NCBI GenBank assembly: GCA_001543015.1
Contig: LFLC01000025.1
Coordinates: 1-64,000, forward strand
Reading direction: 5' to 3'
Length of the DNA: 64,000 bases
Source: Nitrosopumilus sp. LS_AOA
GTDB lineage: Archaea > Thermoproteota > Nitrososphaeria > Nitrososphaerales > Nitrosopumilaceae
Shown: piece by piece, positions 17,694 to 25,779 of the stretch
How positions within the stretch are numbered: position 1 is the first letter of the stretch
Layout of the letters: every line of letters begins with the position of its first letter
Notes under the pieces: model-generated
Told to the model about the DNA's origin: nothing
What the model saw: only the letters and a program-made list of their open reading frames with translations
Database searches by the model: none
Made by a program: the position numbers and the translations under genes

Positions 17694-19232
17694 GTGAAGA
17701 TTAAGACCAAATTACTGCTAGAAGTGTTTGTTTTATTTTTATTAATTGGGACAATTTCATTAATTTCGATAATTAATACAAAACAAGTTCAAGAAACATT
17801 TTCTAGTATTTCTACTGAAACACTTCCAGTTCTAAACACATTAAAAAATATGCGTTATGCATCAACACAACTTTCAGCAGTCACCATGGAAATAATTTTG
17901 ATTGAAGATGAAACAAGGAATTTGTCAGGTGAACAATATCAAGAATTAGAAGAGATATTGGAAATGACTTTTTTCAAAATTGAACAGTCAAAAACATTGT
18001 TTAATGAATCATTTTCAGAATATTCCAATATTATGATTGAAAAATATTCTGATGATGTAGATAACACAGAAAATTTAGCTGAAAAATGGAATGAAATGAT
18101 ATTTATTTCAAATAAAATGATTCAATTAAAAACTTCAGGTACCTCAGGTGTAAAAATATTAAACTTGAATAAAGATTTTGATATATCTTATGAAAACATG
18201 AATAAAGAAATTGATCATTCCATAGAATCAACTACTGCAAACATTGAACAAAGACAAATCCGTATTGAATCACTAATCAATGAAATTACATGGAGTGTTG
18301 TTATTGCACTTAATGTATTTATCATAATCGTATTAGCCATAAGAGTATTTATTTTAAAATCAATTTCAAATCCATTAAATGAAATGAGACACGTAACAGC
18401 ATCTATTGCAAAAGGGAATTACATATTATATCCTGAAAAAGGAAATGATGAGATTTCAGAGTTAGGAAAAGACATCAATATCATGTCAAAAGATCTTAAA
18501 GGACTCCACAAAACAATTATAGAAAAAGAACGTTTATCATCAATTGGTAGTTTAGCCACACGTCTTGCACATGATATAAGAAATCCATTATCAATTATTA
18601 AAAATAGTTTTGAAATAATTGAAATAAAGGTTGAAAATGATCCAGATAAGACCATTAATTCTAATTTAACTAGAATACAAAGAGCAATTGAAAGAATTTC
18701 TCATCAAACTGAAGATGTGCTTGATTTTGTAAATGTCACAAAATTACAATATGGTTTACATTCTATAGAAAAGGTAATTCGTTCAACTGTATTAAATACA
18801 ATTATTCCAGAAAGAATTAAAATCAATATTTCAAACAATGATTCGATAATTCCTTGTGATGCATACAAACTTGAGATAGTTTTTGGGAATTTGATAAATA
18901 ATGCATGTTATGCAATTCCACAAGGAGGAGAAATATCATTTAATGTGATAGAGGAGGAGGAACATCTAATCATTGAAATGCAGGATTCAGGAAAAGGAAT
19001 ACCAGAAGACATTATTGGAAAAATATTTGATCCGTTATTTACCACTAAACAGATTGGAACTGGGTTAGGATTAGCTAGTTGTCAAAGCATTATTGAGGCC
19101 CATGGTGGTAAAATTTCTGTTAAAAATAACCCTACAAGATTTACCATCAAATTACCAAAACATCCAAATAATTATCAATTACCTGCAAAAAAAGAATTTG
19201 CTATACGAAAAGAAATTGTTGAAGCTAACTAA
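17694..19232 (+). CDS. Membrane sensor histidine kinase (orphan)
   Basis: GTG 17694 opens a 512-residue kinase. It has a first membrane helix (7-27), an extracytoplasmic four-helix-bundle-like sensor (about 28-198), a second helix (199-222), HAMP (about 223-275), HisKA with H-box TRLAHDIRNPLSI (phospho-acceptor His293), and HATPase with NNACYA, DSGKGIPE and TGLGLAS boxes. It probably senses an extracellular or membrane signal. No receiver gene is adjacent; the next gene, 63 nt downstream, is a secreted subtilase preceded by its own promoter and palindrome. A TATA-like GATATATTG lies at 17612-17620. Confidence 0.93.
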   Translation: MKIKTKLLLEVFVLFLLIGTISLISIINTKQVQETFSSISTETLPVLNTLKNMRYASTQLSAVTMEIILIEDETRNLSGEQYQELEEILEMTFFKIEQSKTLFNESFSEYSNIMIEKYSDDVDNTENLAEKWNEMIFISNKMIQLKTSGTSGVKILNLNKDFDISYENMNKEIDHSIESTTANIEQRQIRIESLINEITWSVVIALNVFIIIVLAIRVFILKSISNPLNEMRHVTASIAKGNYILYPEKGNDEISELGKDINIMSKDLKGLHKTIIEKERLSSIGSLATRLAHDIRNPLSIIKNSFEIIEIKVENDPDKTINSNLTRIQRAIERISHQTEDVLDFVNVTKLQYGLHSIEKVIRSTVLNTIIPERIKINISNNDSIIPCDAYKLEIVFGNLINNACYAIPQGGEISFNVIEEEEHLIIEMQDSGKGIPEDIIGKIFDPLFTTKQIGTGLGLASCQSIIEAHGGKISVKNNPTRFTIKLPKHPNNYQLPAKKEFAIRKEIVEAN

Positions 19233-19237
19233 TTTTC

Positions 19238-19247
19238 AATATTTAAT
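19238..19247 (+). promoter_or_regulatory. TATA-like box of the subtilase gene
   Basis: AATATTTAAT lies about 25 bp before the palindrome at 19265-19285, placing the predicted transcription start inside it. Confidence 0.4.
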
Positions 19248-19264
19248 CCAATCATAGAAAAAAC

Positions 19265-19285
19265 GTTTGTAATTCAATTACAAAC
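19265..19285. promoter_or_regulatory. 21-bp palindrome, candidate operator (subtilase)
   Basis: GTTTGTAATT-C-AATTACAAAC has perfect 10-bp arms and ends 10 bp before ATG 19296. The same outer arms, GTTTGTAAT and ATTACAAAC at the same 21-bp length, occur before the DNRLRE protein gene (21810-21830). A one-base variant lies at 36692-36711. It overlaps the predicted transcription start, as a repressor site would. Confidence 0.65.
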
Positions 19286-19295
19286 AGAAGGTCAT

Positions 19296-21725
19296 ATGGG
19301 ATTTAATCCTAATATTCATACGTTGAAATTCAATATAGGTAAAGACAATCTAAGCTCAAAAGTAATCATTCTATCTTTAACAATTTTACTCATGACGTTT
19401 GGTTTTGCTGGTACCGATTTTGCATTTGCTCATCATAAAGATGGTCATGATAATGGAGGAGGTAATGATAATGGGAATAACGGAAATGGGAATAATGATA
19501 ATGGGAATAATGATAATGGGAATAACGGAAATGGGAATAATGATGAAGACACAGCACTTGATAAAGCAGAGAAAGAGGCAGAGGAAGCTATAGAAAAAGC
19601 TGAGAAAGAGGCAGAGGAAGCTATAGAAAAAGCTGAGAAAGAGGTAGAGAAATTAAATAAATCAATTGATAAAACAGTCATAATTCATAATGCAGTTATT
19701 CGCGCAGTAGATAAAATAATTGAAGACACAGAAGAAGAAGATGAAACACTAAATGATGTTGAAAGAGATGTAAATGACGCTAAAAAAGAATCTAAGAAAG
19801 GAATCTTAGTTGCCAAAGTTTTATCAAAATTAGACATAAAAAAAATAGATAATCAATTTGAAGGAAAAACATATGATAAAAAATATATCAAAGAATTAAA
19901 ATTAATTGAAGAAAAACTTGTTAAAGATATTCAAAAAGTAAAATCAAAATACTTTGAAACTATTCTTAAAGTAAATCCGGGACATACTATTGAATCAGAC
20001 AATATAGAACAAACAGAGGTTCAGGAAAAACATTCTGAAATGAAATCACAAAAGAATGTTGGAATGGTTGCAAAAAAAGTAGATAATCAAATCAAACAAC
20101 TATTGCAAGATGATAATCCAGATGAAAATGCATGGAAATTTGGTGTAGATTCATTCAAAGGTAAAACAAGAATCGTATTAGAATTAAACAATGCAGATCC
20201 TGAGACTATTGAAAAGATTCAGAGTTTAGCAGATATTGAAATACAAGATGGTAATTTGGTACAAATTTCAACAGATACTCAAAATATTTCAAGAATTAAT
20301 GCATTAAAAAGTGTGGAGAAGACAAGAAATACTACAAACCTTTCAGACTTTACTGAAGAAGGATTTAAAAAAGTAAAATCACCATTTTTGAATTCAGATG
20401 AAATAATCAAAACAGTTGGAGATGTAAAATACTCTAATCTCATACAACTAAGTAGTGATATTTCTGATTTGAATTATATCACAGATAATGATTACAACTA
20501 TCCAATTTCTGAAGGAGTCTATGCAATTAATGCAGATATTGTTCACAGTTCAGGAATTACAGGCAAAGGTGTTAAAGTTGCAGTACTTGATCTAATATTT
20601 GATATAGATAATCCAAAAATTTCTGATAACATTGTAGACTTTCAATCATTTAGAAATTCGTTTGAGAATTCAATGATTCTTCAATCAATTGAACAAGGAG
20701 AAAGTGTTAGTCACGGAACAGCAGTAGCTGAGATTATTTCAGATGTTGCACCTAATTCTGAATTATATCTATATGAAATGAACACTGATGTTGAATTTGG
20801 ACGTGCAATTGATGAGGCAATTGCAAATGATGTTGATGTAATTGCAATGGCTGCAGGATGGCCTAATTTACCAACAGACGGTACTAGTTTTATTACTAAA
20901 AAAGTTGAATATGCAATTGAACAAGGAATTTCAGTCATAGTGCCATCAGGAAACTTTGCACAAAAACACTGGGAAGGACAATTTTCAGATAATGATCTTA
21001 ATGCATGGCATTCATTTGCAGAAAATGATGAAGGTCTAACTATCACAGTTTCAGAATCACAGGTTAGTAATAATGTGCCAATAATGATTTATCTTAATTG
21101 GGATGATGGGAATGGTGATTATTCAGACTTTGATTTAGTTTTAGTTGATCCACTTGATCAGATTGTAGAATATTCTGCAAACACCCAAACGTCTACATCT
21201 AAAAAAGTTGAAAGTGTATTCTTTATGCCACATATGGCAGGATTATATGCTATAGGAATTTCTTATGCAGGAGTACTACAATCGCTTAACGATGTTCCTG
21301 ACCATTCTACGTTAGAATTATTCTCAGTCAACAACAGTGTAGAATATCCCATATCTGCAGGCAGTGTAGTAGTTCCAGCTGATGCTCAAGGAGTAATTGT
21401 TGTAGGGGCAGTTAATACATCAAATGGAATCTTGGAATCATTTAGCTCACATGGTCCTGCAAATAATGGAAAAACTGTTCCAAATGTAGTAGGACCAAAT
21501 GGGGTCACAACAATTGCATATGATGGAAATCTATTCTTTGGAACATCTGCAACCACACCTCATGTTGCAGGAATTGTTGCACTTTTAATTGATGCAGATC
21601 CTGAACTTTCACCTGAACAATTAATAGATAAAATTGAACAACATGCAAATACAGATGCTACACAAACAAATCAAAATGAATATGGTTTTGGCATAGTTGA
21701 TGCATCATTCATTATTGAAAATTAA
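19296..21725 (+). CDS. Secreted subtilisin-like serine protease (S8)
   Basis: The 809-residue protein has a signal/anchor helix (about 25-50), then an Asn/Gly repeat and a charged coiled coil built from 11-residue AEKEAEEAIEK repeats (about 90-130). A helical pro-region precedes the S8 catalytic domain. The triad is Asp432 (VAVLD), His473 (SHGT) and Ser751 (GTSATTPHVAG), with oxyanion Asn553 (PSGN). Between Asn553 and Ser751 lies a beta-rich insertion of about 150 residues. All catalytic residues are present, so activity is likely. An extracellular proteolytic or processing role is expected. It is preceded by a sensor kinase and by a palindromic operator. Confidence 0.93.
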   Translation: MGFNPNIHTLKFNIGKDNLSSKVIILSLTILLMTFGFAGTDFAFAHHKDGHDNGGGNDNGNNGNGNNDNGNNDNGNNGNGNNDEDTALDKAEKEAEEAIEKAEKEAEEAIEKAEKEVEKLNKSIDKTVIIHNAVIRAVDKIIEDTEEEDETLNDVERDVNDAKKESKKGILVAKVLSKLDIKKIDNQFEGKTYDKKYIKELKLIEEKLVKDIQKVKSKYFETILKVNPGHTIESDNIEQTEVQEKHSEMKSQKNVGMVAKKVDNQIKQLLQDDNPDENAWKFGVDSFKGKTRIVLELNNADPETIEKIQSLADIEIQDGNLVQISTDTQNISRINALKSVEKTRNTTNLSDFTEEGFKKVKSPFLNSDEIIKTVGDVKYSNLIQLSSDISDLNYITDNDYNYPISEGVYAINADIVHSSGITGKGVKVAVLDLIFDIDNPKISDNIVDFQSFRNSFENSMILQSIEQGESVSHGTAVAEIISDVAPNSELYLYEMNTDVEFGRAIDEAIANDVDVIAMAAGWPNLPTDGTSFITKKVEYAIEQGISVIVPSGNFAQKHWEGQFSDNDLNAWHSFAENDEGLTITVSESQVSNNVPIMIYLNWDDGNGDYSDFDLVLVDPLDQIVEYSANTQTSTSKKVESVFFMPHMAGLYAIGISYAGVLQSLNDVPDHSTLELFSVNNSVEYPISAGSVVVPADAQGVIVVGAVNTSNGILESFSSHGPANNGKTVPNVVGPNGVTTIAYDGNLFFGTSATTPHVAGIVALLIDADPELSPEQLIDKIEQHANTDATQTNQNEYGFGIVDASFIIEN
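19458..19665 (+). repeat. Coding low-complexity repeats in the subtilase
   Basis: 19458-19548 repeats AATGGGAATAAT/AACGGAAATGGG units encoding Asn-Gly linkers. 19567-19665 contains about three 33-bp units encoding AEKEAEEAIEK, an 11-residue coiled-coil repeat. Both are in frame. Confidence 0.85.
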
Positions 21726-21787
21726 TTAAATTCTTAAAATCATATTATTTGTTTTAATATTATGATGTATTGTTAAAATAATTTAAA

Positions 21788-21801
21788 ATATATCTATAAA
21801 T
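21788..21801 (+). promoter_or_regulatory. TATA region of the DNRLRE gene
   Basis: ATATATCTATAAAT is centred about 27 bp before the middle of the palindrome at 21810-21830, so the operator would overlap the start of transcription. Confidence 0.45.
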
Positions 21802-21809
21802 TTTAAAAT

Positions 21810-21830
21810 GTTTGTAATGACATTACAAAC
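21810..21830. promoter_or_regulatory. 21-bp palindrome, candidate operator (DNRLRE gene)
   Basis: GTTTGTAAT-GAC-ATTACAAAC has perfect 9-bp arms and the same length as the palindrome before the subtilase. It is placed between the TATA region and the start codon (ATG 21866). Confidence 0.65.
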
Positions 21831-21865
21831 AAGTCTATACTAACAAGAAATTGTATATTATTGTA

Positions 21866-22777
21866 ATGAAACAAATAACTACAGTTGATCATTCTGGAAA
21901 ACAACTTCTAAGTATGATGGTAGTTGCAGGTGTAATTTTTTCTGGCATGACTTTTTTTATGCTAAGTGAAGGATTTGCAACAACACTATCTGAAAATGAT
22001 TTTAAAACTCTATGTGATACAGGATTATGTTTTGATCCTACAACTGCAATGTTTCCTACAGGAGTATTCATTCAACAAAGTCAAAATTTTGATTCACAAA
22101 TAATGAATCAAAATAGTGAAAGTTTTTCAGCATTTAGAGCTGTAAAGACATCAGTTATGGACTTTGATTTGACTGATAGTTCAGCAATTCTATATTCAGT
22201 AAAAGATAGTTTTGTTAGAGAAGGACTTCAAACATCAAATGAAGGATCAAATGATGTACTACGTGTAATGGGTACAGGTCCAACAAATAACCGTGCTTTA
22301 ATCGGTTTTGATGATTCACAGATAGGTACAGTGTTAGAAAATAGATCATTGGAATCTGCAAAATTGAAAATTTTTGTTGTTGATAATGATGGAAAATGGC
22401 AAGAAGGACAATCAGTAATTATTCGAAGTCTCACTGAAAATTGGGAAGAAGGAATTGGTGCAAATGCACCGTTTGCTAATTTTGTTGGCACCCAGAAAGG
22501 TGTGACATGGGATTGTTCATCTAAAGATAATGACTGTACAAATTGGGATGGAGGTAGTTTTATGGCTACAGTTACTGACTCAGTAGTTATCTCAAATGAA
22601 ATGTCTGGAAAATGGATAGAATTTGATGTTACAAAAGATATTGAAGCCTACTTGAATGGCGCTCCAAATTATGGATGGATAATCATGAAAAACGATGAAG
22701 ATGCATCAGGAAGGATAAACATTGCTGCCAGAGAGACGCAGACAAACACCCCACAATTGGAATTAATTTTTACATAA
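21866..22777 (+). CDS. Secreted DNRLRE-domain surface protein
   Basis: ATG 21866 (a TTG 15 nt upstream is less likely) opens a 303-residue protein with a signal peptide (residues 15-39 region, ending SEGFATT). The C-terminal 190 residues read as a DNRLRE-type beta-sandwich: DSFVREG, LRVMGTGPTNNRALIGFD, then SLTENWEEG and WDCSSKDNDCTNWDGG. These domains are found in bacterial and archaeal surface proteins and resemble carbohydrate-binding modules. It shares its operator palindrome with the subtilase, so co-regulation is likely. A ligand cannot be assigned. Confidence 0.82.
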   Translation: MKQITTVDHSGKQLLSMMVVAGVIFSGMTFFMLSEGFATTLSENDFKTLCDTGLCFDPTTAMFPTGVFIQQSQNFDSQIMNQNSESFSAFRAVKTSVMDFDLTDSSAILYSVKDSFVREGLQTSNEGSNDVLRVMGTGPTNNRALIGFDDSQIGTVLENRSLESAKLKIFVVDNDGKWQEGQSVIIRSLTENWEEGIGANAPFANFVGTQKGVTWDCSSKDNDCTNWDGGSFMATVTDSVVISNEMSGKWIEFDVTKDIEAYLNGAPNYGWIIMKNDEDASGRINIAARETQTNTPQLELIFT

Positions 22778-22879
22778 TATTCCAAAAACAATTTTTTATT
22801 TTTTTTAATTAAGTAATTAAACCAGACAAAATAACCAAATTTCAAATTATTTTGCATATGTGGCTGCGATCATTCACCA

Positions 22880-22984
22880 CTACTTTATTTTTTCAAGTTC
22901 CACAGTCATTGATTGAACCTGTTCCTGTAATTCCTCCATAGTTTTCTCAACTCTAGTAAAGTCAGAAATAGTTAAAAATTTCAA
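22880..22984 (-). CDS. Possible coiled-coil peptide, 34 aa
   Basis: TTG 22984 gives 34 residues, mostly a charged helix (VEKTMEELQEQVQSMTVELE). The amphipathic pattern suggests a real short coiled-coil protein, but there is no independent support. A dispersed repeat (22994-23022) lies directly upstream. Confidence 0.35.
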   Translation of the reverse strand: MKFLTISDFTRVEKTMEELQEQVQSMTVELEKIK

Positions 22985-22993
22985 GTTGAATCA

Positions 22994-23030
22994 TTAGAGG
23001 CTTGAACCATTTTTGTGGATAAAATGAGAC
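22994..23030 (+). repeat. Dispersed intergenic repeat, copy B
   Basis: It shares TTAGAGGCTTGAACCAT and the following TGGATAAAATGA with copy A at 9625. It sits between the possible coiled-coil peptide and the CDGSH gene. Confidence 0.5.
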
Positions 23031-23060
23031 ATAGAAAAGAGGAAAAAATGGCTTGAAAAT

Positions 23061-23237
23061 CTAATCACAGACTTTGATTTCAGATGCTTCTGCTTTGAAA
23101 CCAGATTTTGCATGTGTGCCATCACAGTTTGGTGATTTTTCAGATTTACCACATCTACATAATGCACATAGTCGAGCTCCATCAAGTTCTACAATTAATG
23201 GACCATTCTCTTTTGCATTGATTGTTACTTTTACCAT
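23061..23237 (-). CDS. CDGSH iron-sulfur domain protein, 58 aa
   Basis: ATG 23237 opens a 58-residue protein with the complete mitoNEET-type motif CRCGKSEKSPNCDGTH. The [2Fe-2S] ligands are Cys27, Cys29, Cys38 and His42, followed by the usual Gly-Phe (HAKSGF). Single-domain CDGSH proteins are known in bacteria and archaea and act in redox or cluster transfer. A longer frame on the same bases (22994-23185) is a shadow. The motif makes this call firm. Confidence 0.9.
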   Translation of the reverse strand: MVKVTINAKENGPLIVELDGARLCALCRCGKSEKSPNCDGTHAKSGFKAEASEIKVCD

Positions 23238-23315
23238 ATTGTGATGTATCCATTACAGTATATTATCATGTCTTAAGATACTCTAAAGGGTTTTTTTGCA
23301 TAGTTAAAAAAATAA

Positions 23316-23465
23316 TTATAGAGCTATTGCAATTTTCTCTATTGCATATAACTCACATGTGCATTCTCTACAATTACCTATTGAGAAAGTGAGATTCTTT
23401 GTGTATTTCATTTTATGGTCTTGCTCAGAGTGTCCACAACCACAAAGAATGTGATCAATTCCCAT
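23316..23465 (-). CDS. Zinc-binding mini-protein, 49 aa
   Basis: ATG 23465 gives 49 residues with CGCGHSEQDH near the N-terminus and CRECTCE in the middle, a likely zinc site. Its start is 1 nt past the stop of the 51-aa gene upstream, so the two are a tight operon. Not a recognised family. Confidence 0.6.
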   Translation of the reverse strand: MGIDHILCGCGHSEQDHKMKYTKNLTFSIGNCRECTCELYAIEKIAIAL

Positions 23466-23466
23466 T

Positions 23467-23622
23467 TTATTCCACTAATTTCTCAATCTCTTTTTCTAAT
23501 TCTTTGAGAATGGAGTCATCAAGTGAAGACATTACTTGGCTAAATAATTCGTGCATTAGTTTTGTAGAGATGATTTTACTCATAAGGGATAGTTTGATCA
23601 AATCAAACAGATGCTTGAACAT
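23467..23622 (-). CDS. Small helical protein, 51 aa
   Basis: ATG 23622 opens 51 residues predicted to be helical, ending in a charged coil (SILKELEKEIEKLVE). It is followed 1 nt later by the zinc mini-protein. Its upstream leader is strongly structured. The first codons also overlap a hairpin (23592-23608), so either the leader structure reaches into the gene or the true start is later. Confidence 0.5.
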   Translation of the reverse strand: MFKHLFDLIKLSLMSKIISTKLMHELFSQVMSSLDDSILKELEKEIEKLVE

Positions 23623-23645
23623 ACTGTTTTTAAAAATTATCAAAG

Positions 23646-23740
23646 TGAGATTGAAAGAGCTGAATAGGCCCCTCCAATCTCATGAAGAATGGAGAGTTCC
23701 GTTCTTCATAATTGCGTTTTGATTACCCGATTTGGTAATC
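23646..23740 (-). ncRNA. Structured leader / small RNA with three stacked hairpins
   Basis: Three perfect or near-perfect stems lie next to each other: TGAGATTG/CAATCTCA (23646-23653 with 23675-23682), an 11-bp stem with one G-T pair (23682-23692 with 23699-23709, 6-nt loop), and GATTACC/GGTAATC (23721-23727 with 23734-23740, 6-nt loop). The region is richer in G+C than its surroundings. A TATA-like TTATAATTATACA (minus strand, about 23800-23812) would start a transcript near 23778 running through it into the 51-aa gene. The strand is inferred from this promoter; no Rfam-type class was recognised. Confidence 0.5.
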
Positions 23741-23823
23741 GCGATTTTTGGAATCACGCAAACTAACTAACAGCATAGTAATGTAAAAACTAACTTGAAT
23801 TGTATAATTATAATTTGTAGAAT

Positions 23824-24126
23824 CTAGGATTTGGCAATATCAAAGTCTTCACGACCATTACCAAATCTTTGTTTGATAATTTTCACCCTATGCTTTTTAC
23901 CTTTGAGAATATCTTGGGCTAGTTGAGTAGGCTTTCCATTATCATAAAATTTTGATAATATCATTTTTCGAGAGGTGTAAAAGTGTGATACCCCATCAAA
24001 TTCCTCCTCAGTGGCGATATTTACCTCAAAAATCATCTCTTTTCCTACTTTGCGCTCAACTGACTCTACAGATATTATCGTAAATACTCCTTTATCATCA
24101 AGCTTTGAGAGTGATGCTTCTGCCAT
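23824..24126 (-). CDS. Hypothetical soluble protein, 100 aa
   Basis: Not recognised. It is a mixed alpha/beta protein starting MAEASLSKLDDKGVFTIISV, with a basic C-terminal third (KGKKHRVKIIKQRFGNGRED). It has no membrane segment or Cys motif. Regular composition, a good ATG start and a frame with no competing overlap support a real gene. An OB-fold-like beta pattern is conceivable. Confidence 0.7.
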   Translation of the reverse strand: MAEASLSKLDDKGVFTIISVESVERKVGKEMIFEVNIATEEEFDGVSHFYTSRKMILSKFYDNGKPTQLAQDILKGKKHRVKIIKQRFGNGREDFDIAKS

Positions 24127-24230
24127 GTAGCAAAATTATTCATTCCAAAATATAATCTAAAAGATCTCAACTAAATTCCACATAGATAGATGTAGAGTTA
24201 CAGTAAAGTAGCTTAATTTCAAAATTTATC

Positions 24231-25223
24231 GTGAGTATAATGGCATTTACTAGTTTAGTATTTTTTAGTTTAAGGAGTAAATTATTGGTACTAGTTTTAT
24301 CCTCATCATTAATTTCTATAGCAATTACTACAATTTTATTTTTAAATTTTGAAAATATTTCAATTTTTAAGTTGGAAGAAAATATTATTGGGATTGGCAT
24401 AGTATTGATGATTGGAATAAGTATCACCACAGTAATTCTATCAAAACGTCTCTCAGAACCAATAACTAGACTAAATGATGCTGCAAACAAAGTATCAAGG
24501 GGGAATTTTGATGTTAAAACCAACATTACTACACATGATGAGATTGGGCAACTCTCAAAAACATTTGATGAAATGGCAAAAAATCTTCTTGATGCAAAAA
24601 TAACAATCAAACATAATGAAGATGTCATAAAACAACAAGAGGGTATTTTACTAAAATTTACTAAACATACACAAAATGATTGTGTTGGAGTAATTGACAT
24701 GAAAGATTCTACTAAAATTTCAGCTCAACTATCAGAGGATGATGTTACCAAATTATACGAAATATTTCTAAACTTTATGGCAAAAGTGGTTCTAAAGTAT
24801 AATGGCCAAGTGATAAAGACTATCGGAGATGCTTTGCTCTTTAGATTTGCAAATATTGATCCAAATGATTCAAAACAAATGAAAAATGTTTTAGAATGTT
24901 GTCTAGACATGATTGAATCTCACAATTCCCTAAAAGAGAAACTTTTAGCAGAAAACATGCCTGAATTAAATTATAAAATTAGTGTAACATATGGTTCTGT
25001 GAGTGTAGCTCAAAGTAGTACATCAATTGTAAATGATATTTTTGGACCTACAGTTAATCGATGCTTTAAGATAAATTCCAATTGTCCCGTAAATTCAATG
25101 ATAATTGGTGGTAACATGTATAAATTTTTGAAAGATTTTCAGGAATACAAGTTTGAAGAATTATCAAATGATGAAATGAAACAAAAGTATGGTTATACAA
25201 TTTTTAAAGTAAGAAGAAAATGA
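24231..25223 (+). CDS. HAMP-linked class III nucleotide cyclase
   Basis: GTG 24231 (or ATG 24240) opens a 330-residue protein with two membrane helices (about 17-40 and 48-68). A HAMP domain (LSEPITRLNDAANKV; about 70-122) and a class III adenylate/guanylate cyclase domain (about 150-310) follow. The metal-binding aspartates are Asp156 in GVIDMKDST and Asp200 in IKTIGDALLFRF. There is almost no extracellular loop, so the input probably comes through the membrane or HAMP. Substrate choice (ATP or GTP) cannot be told. It lies alone on the plus strand. Confidence 0.88.
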   Translation: MSIMAFTSLVFFSLRSKLLVLVLSSSLISIAITTILFLNFENISIFKLEENIIGIGIVLMIGISITTVILSKRLSEPITRLNDAANKVSRGNFDVKTNITTHDEIGQLSKTFDEMAKNLLDAKITIKHNEDVIKQQEGILLKFTKHTQNDCVGVIDMKDSTKISAQLSEDDVTKLYEIFLNFMAKVVLKYNGQVIKTIGDALLFRFANIDPNDSKQMKNVLECCLDMIESHNSLKEKLLAENMPELNYKISVTYGSVSVAQSSTSIVNDIFGPTVNRCFKINSNCPVNSMIIGGNMYKFLKDFQEYKFEELSNDEMKQKYGYTIFKVRRK

Positions 25224-25383
25224 TAAAATAATATTTTTGTTTAGAATTATATACTCAATTCTACATAAACCCAGATAACTTTTTTGGGCATAAAAAAGAT
25301 GCAAATAGTTGTGAAAATTAATAATAATTTTCATCAACAATACACTATCTAATGTTTAAATCAATAATTATTGAAGATTATTT

Positions 25384-25509
25384 GTGGATAAAACAGAATT
25401 TTATATTTGTAAAAATTGTGGAGCGAAATTTCCATCAGCTGAAATTAGACTTTATTGTAAAGTATGTAAATCAAATTTAGATAAATCAGGAAATTTACCA
25501 AAATTCTAA
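25384..25509 (+). CDS. Zinc-ribbon mini-protein, 41 aa
   Basis: GTG 25384 opens 41 residues with ICKNCGAKFPS and YCKVCK, a classic two-knuckle zinc ribbon. It lies in the intergenic stretch after the cyclase. Function unknown. Confidence 0.6.
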   Translation: MDKTEFYICKNCGAKFPSAEIRLYCKVCKSNLDKSGNLPKF

Positions 25510-25621
25510 ACTCATCAGAATTAGTCGCATTACAGATTCAATTCTTTAGGCACTAGGACCACATTATTTACGATTCAAAAAGATCTATTTCTTTTTAGAT
25601 TAAGAGTTTAGAATCTAGTTT

Positions 25622-25714
25622 ATGGAAATAGGGCAAATCATTATTCCAGTATTGATAGTTCTTGCAGTAGGCATTTTCGTAGGAACTAGAATATGGATTA
25701 TGTTTAGAAAATAG
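25622..25714 (+). CDS. Single-helix membrane peptide, 30 aa
   Basis: ATG 25622 gives one membrane helix (IIIPVLIVLAVGIFVG) and a short basic tail (RKxx end). GTTTAGAA octamers flank it at 25606 and 25716. A small membrane protein is plausible, but length limits certainty. Confidence 0.45.
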   Translation: MEIGQIIIPVLIVLAVGIFVGTRIWIMFRK

Positions 25715-25730
25715 TGTTTAGAATGAATCC

Positions 25731-25765
25731 TTAGAGGTTCAGATACTTGTTTGGATGTAAAATGA
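25731..25765 (+). repeat. Dispersed intergenic repeat, diverged copy C
   Basis: TTAGAGGTTCAGATAC followed by TTTGGATGTAAAATGAGA aligns with copies A and B over about 35 bases with several differences. It is preceded, as in copy A, by ATTC/AATCC. Confidence 0.35.
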
Positions 25766-25779
25766 GATGCAGATAAGCA

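Noticed and set aside
22994-23185. 63-aa minus-strand frame
   Set aside because: Shadow of the CDGSH protein, whose complete cluster motif lies in a different frame.
23399-23722. 107-aa plus-strand frame
   Set aside because: It is antisense to two compact minus-strand genes and the structured leader; its residue pattern is irregular.
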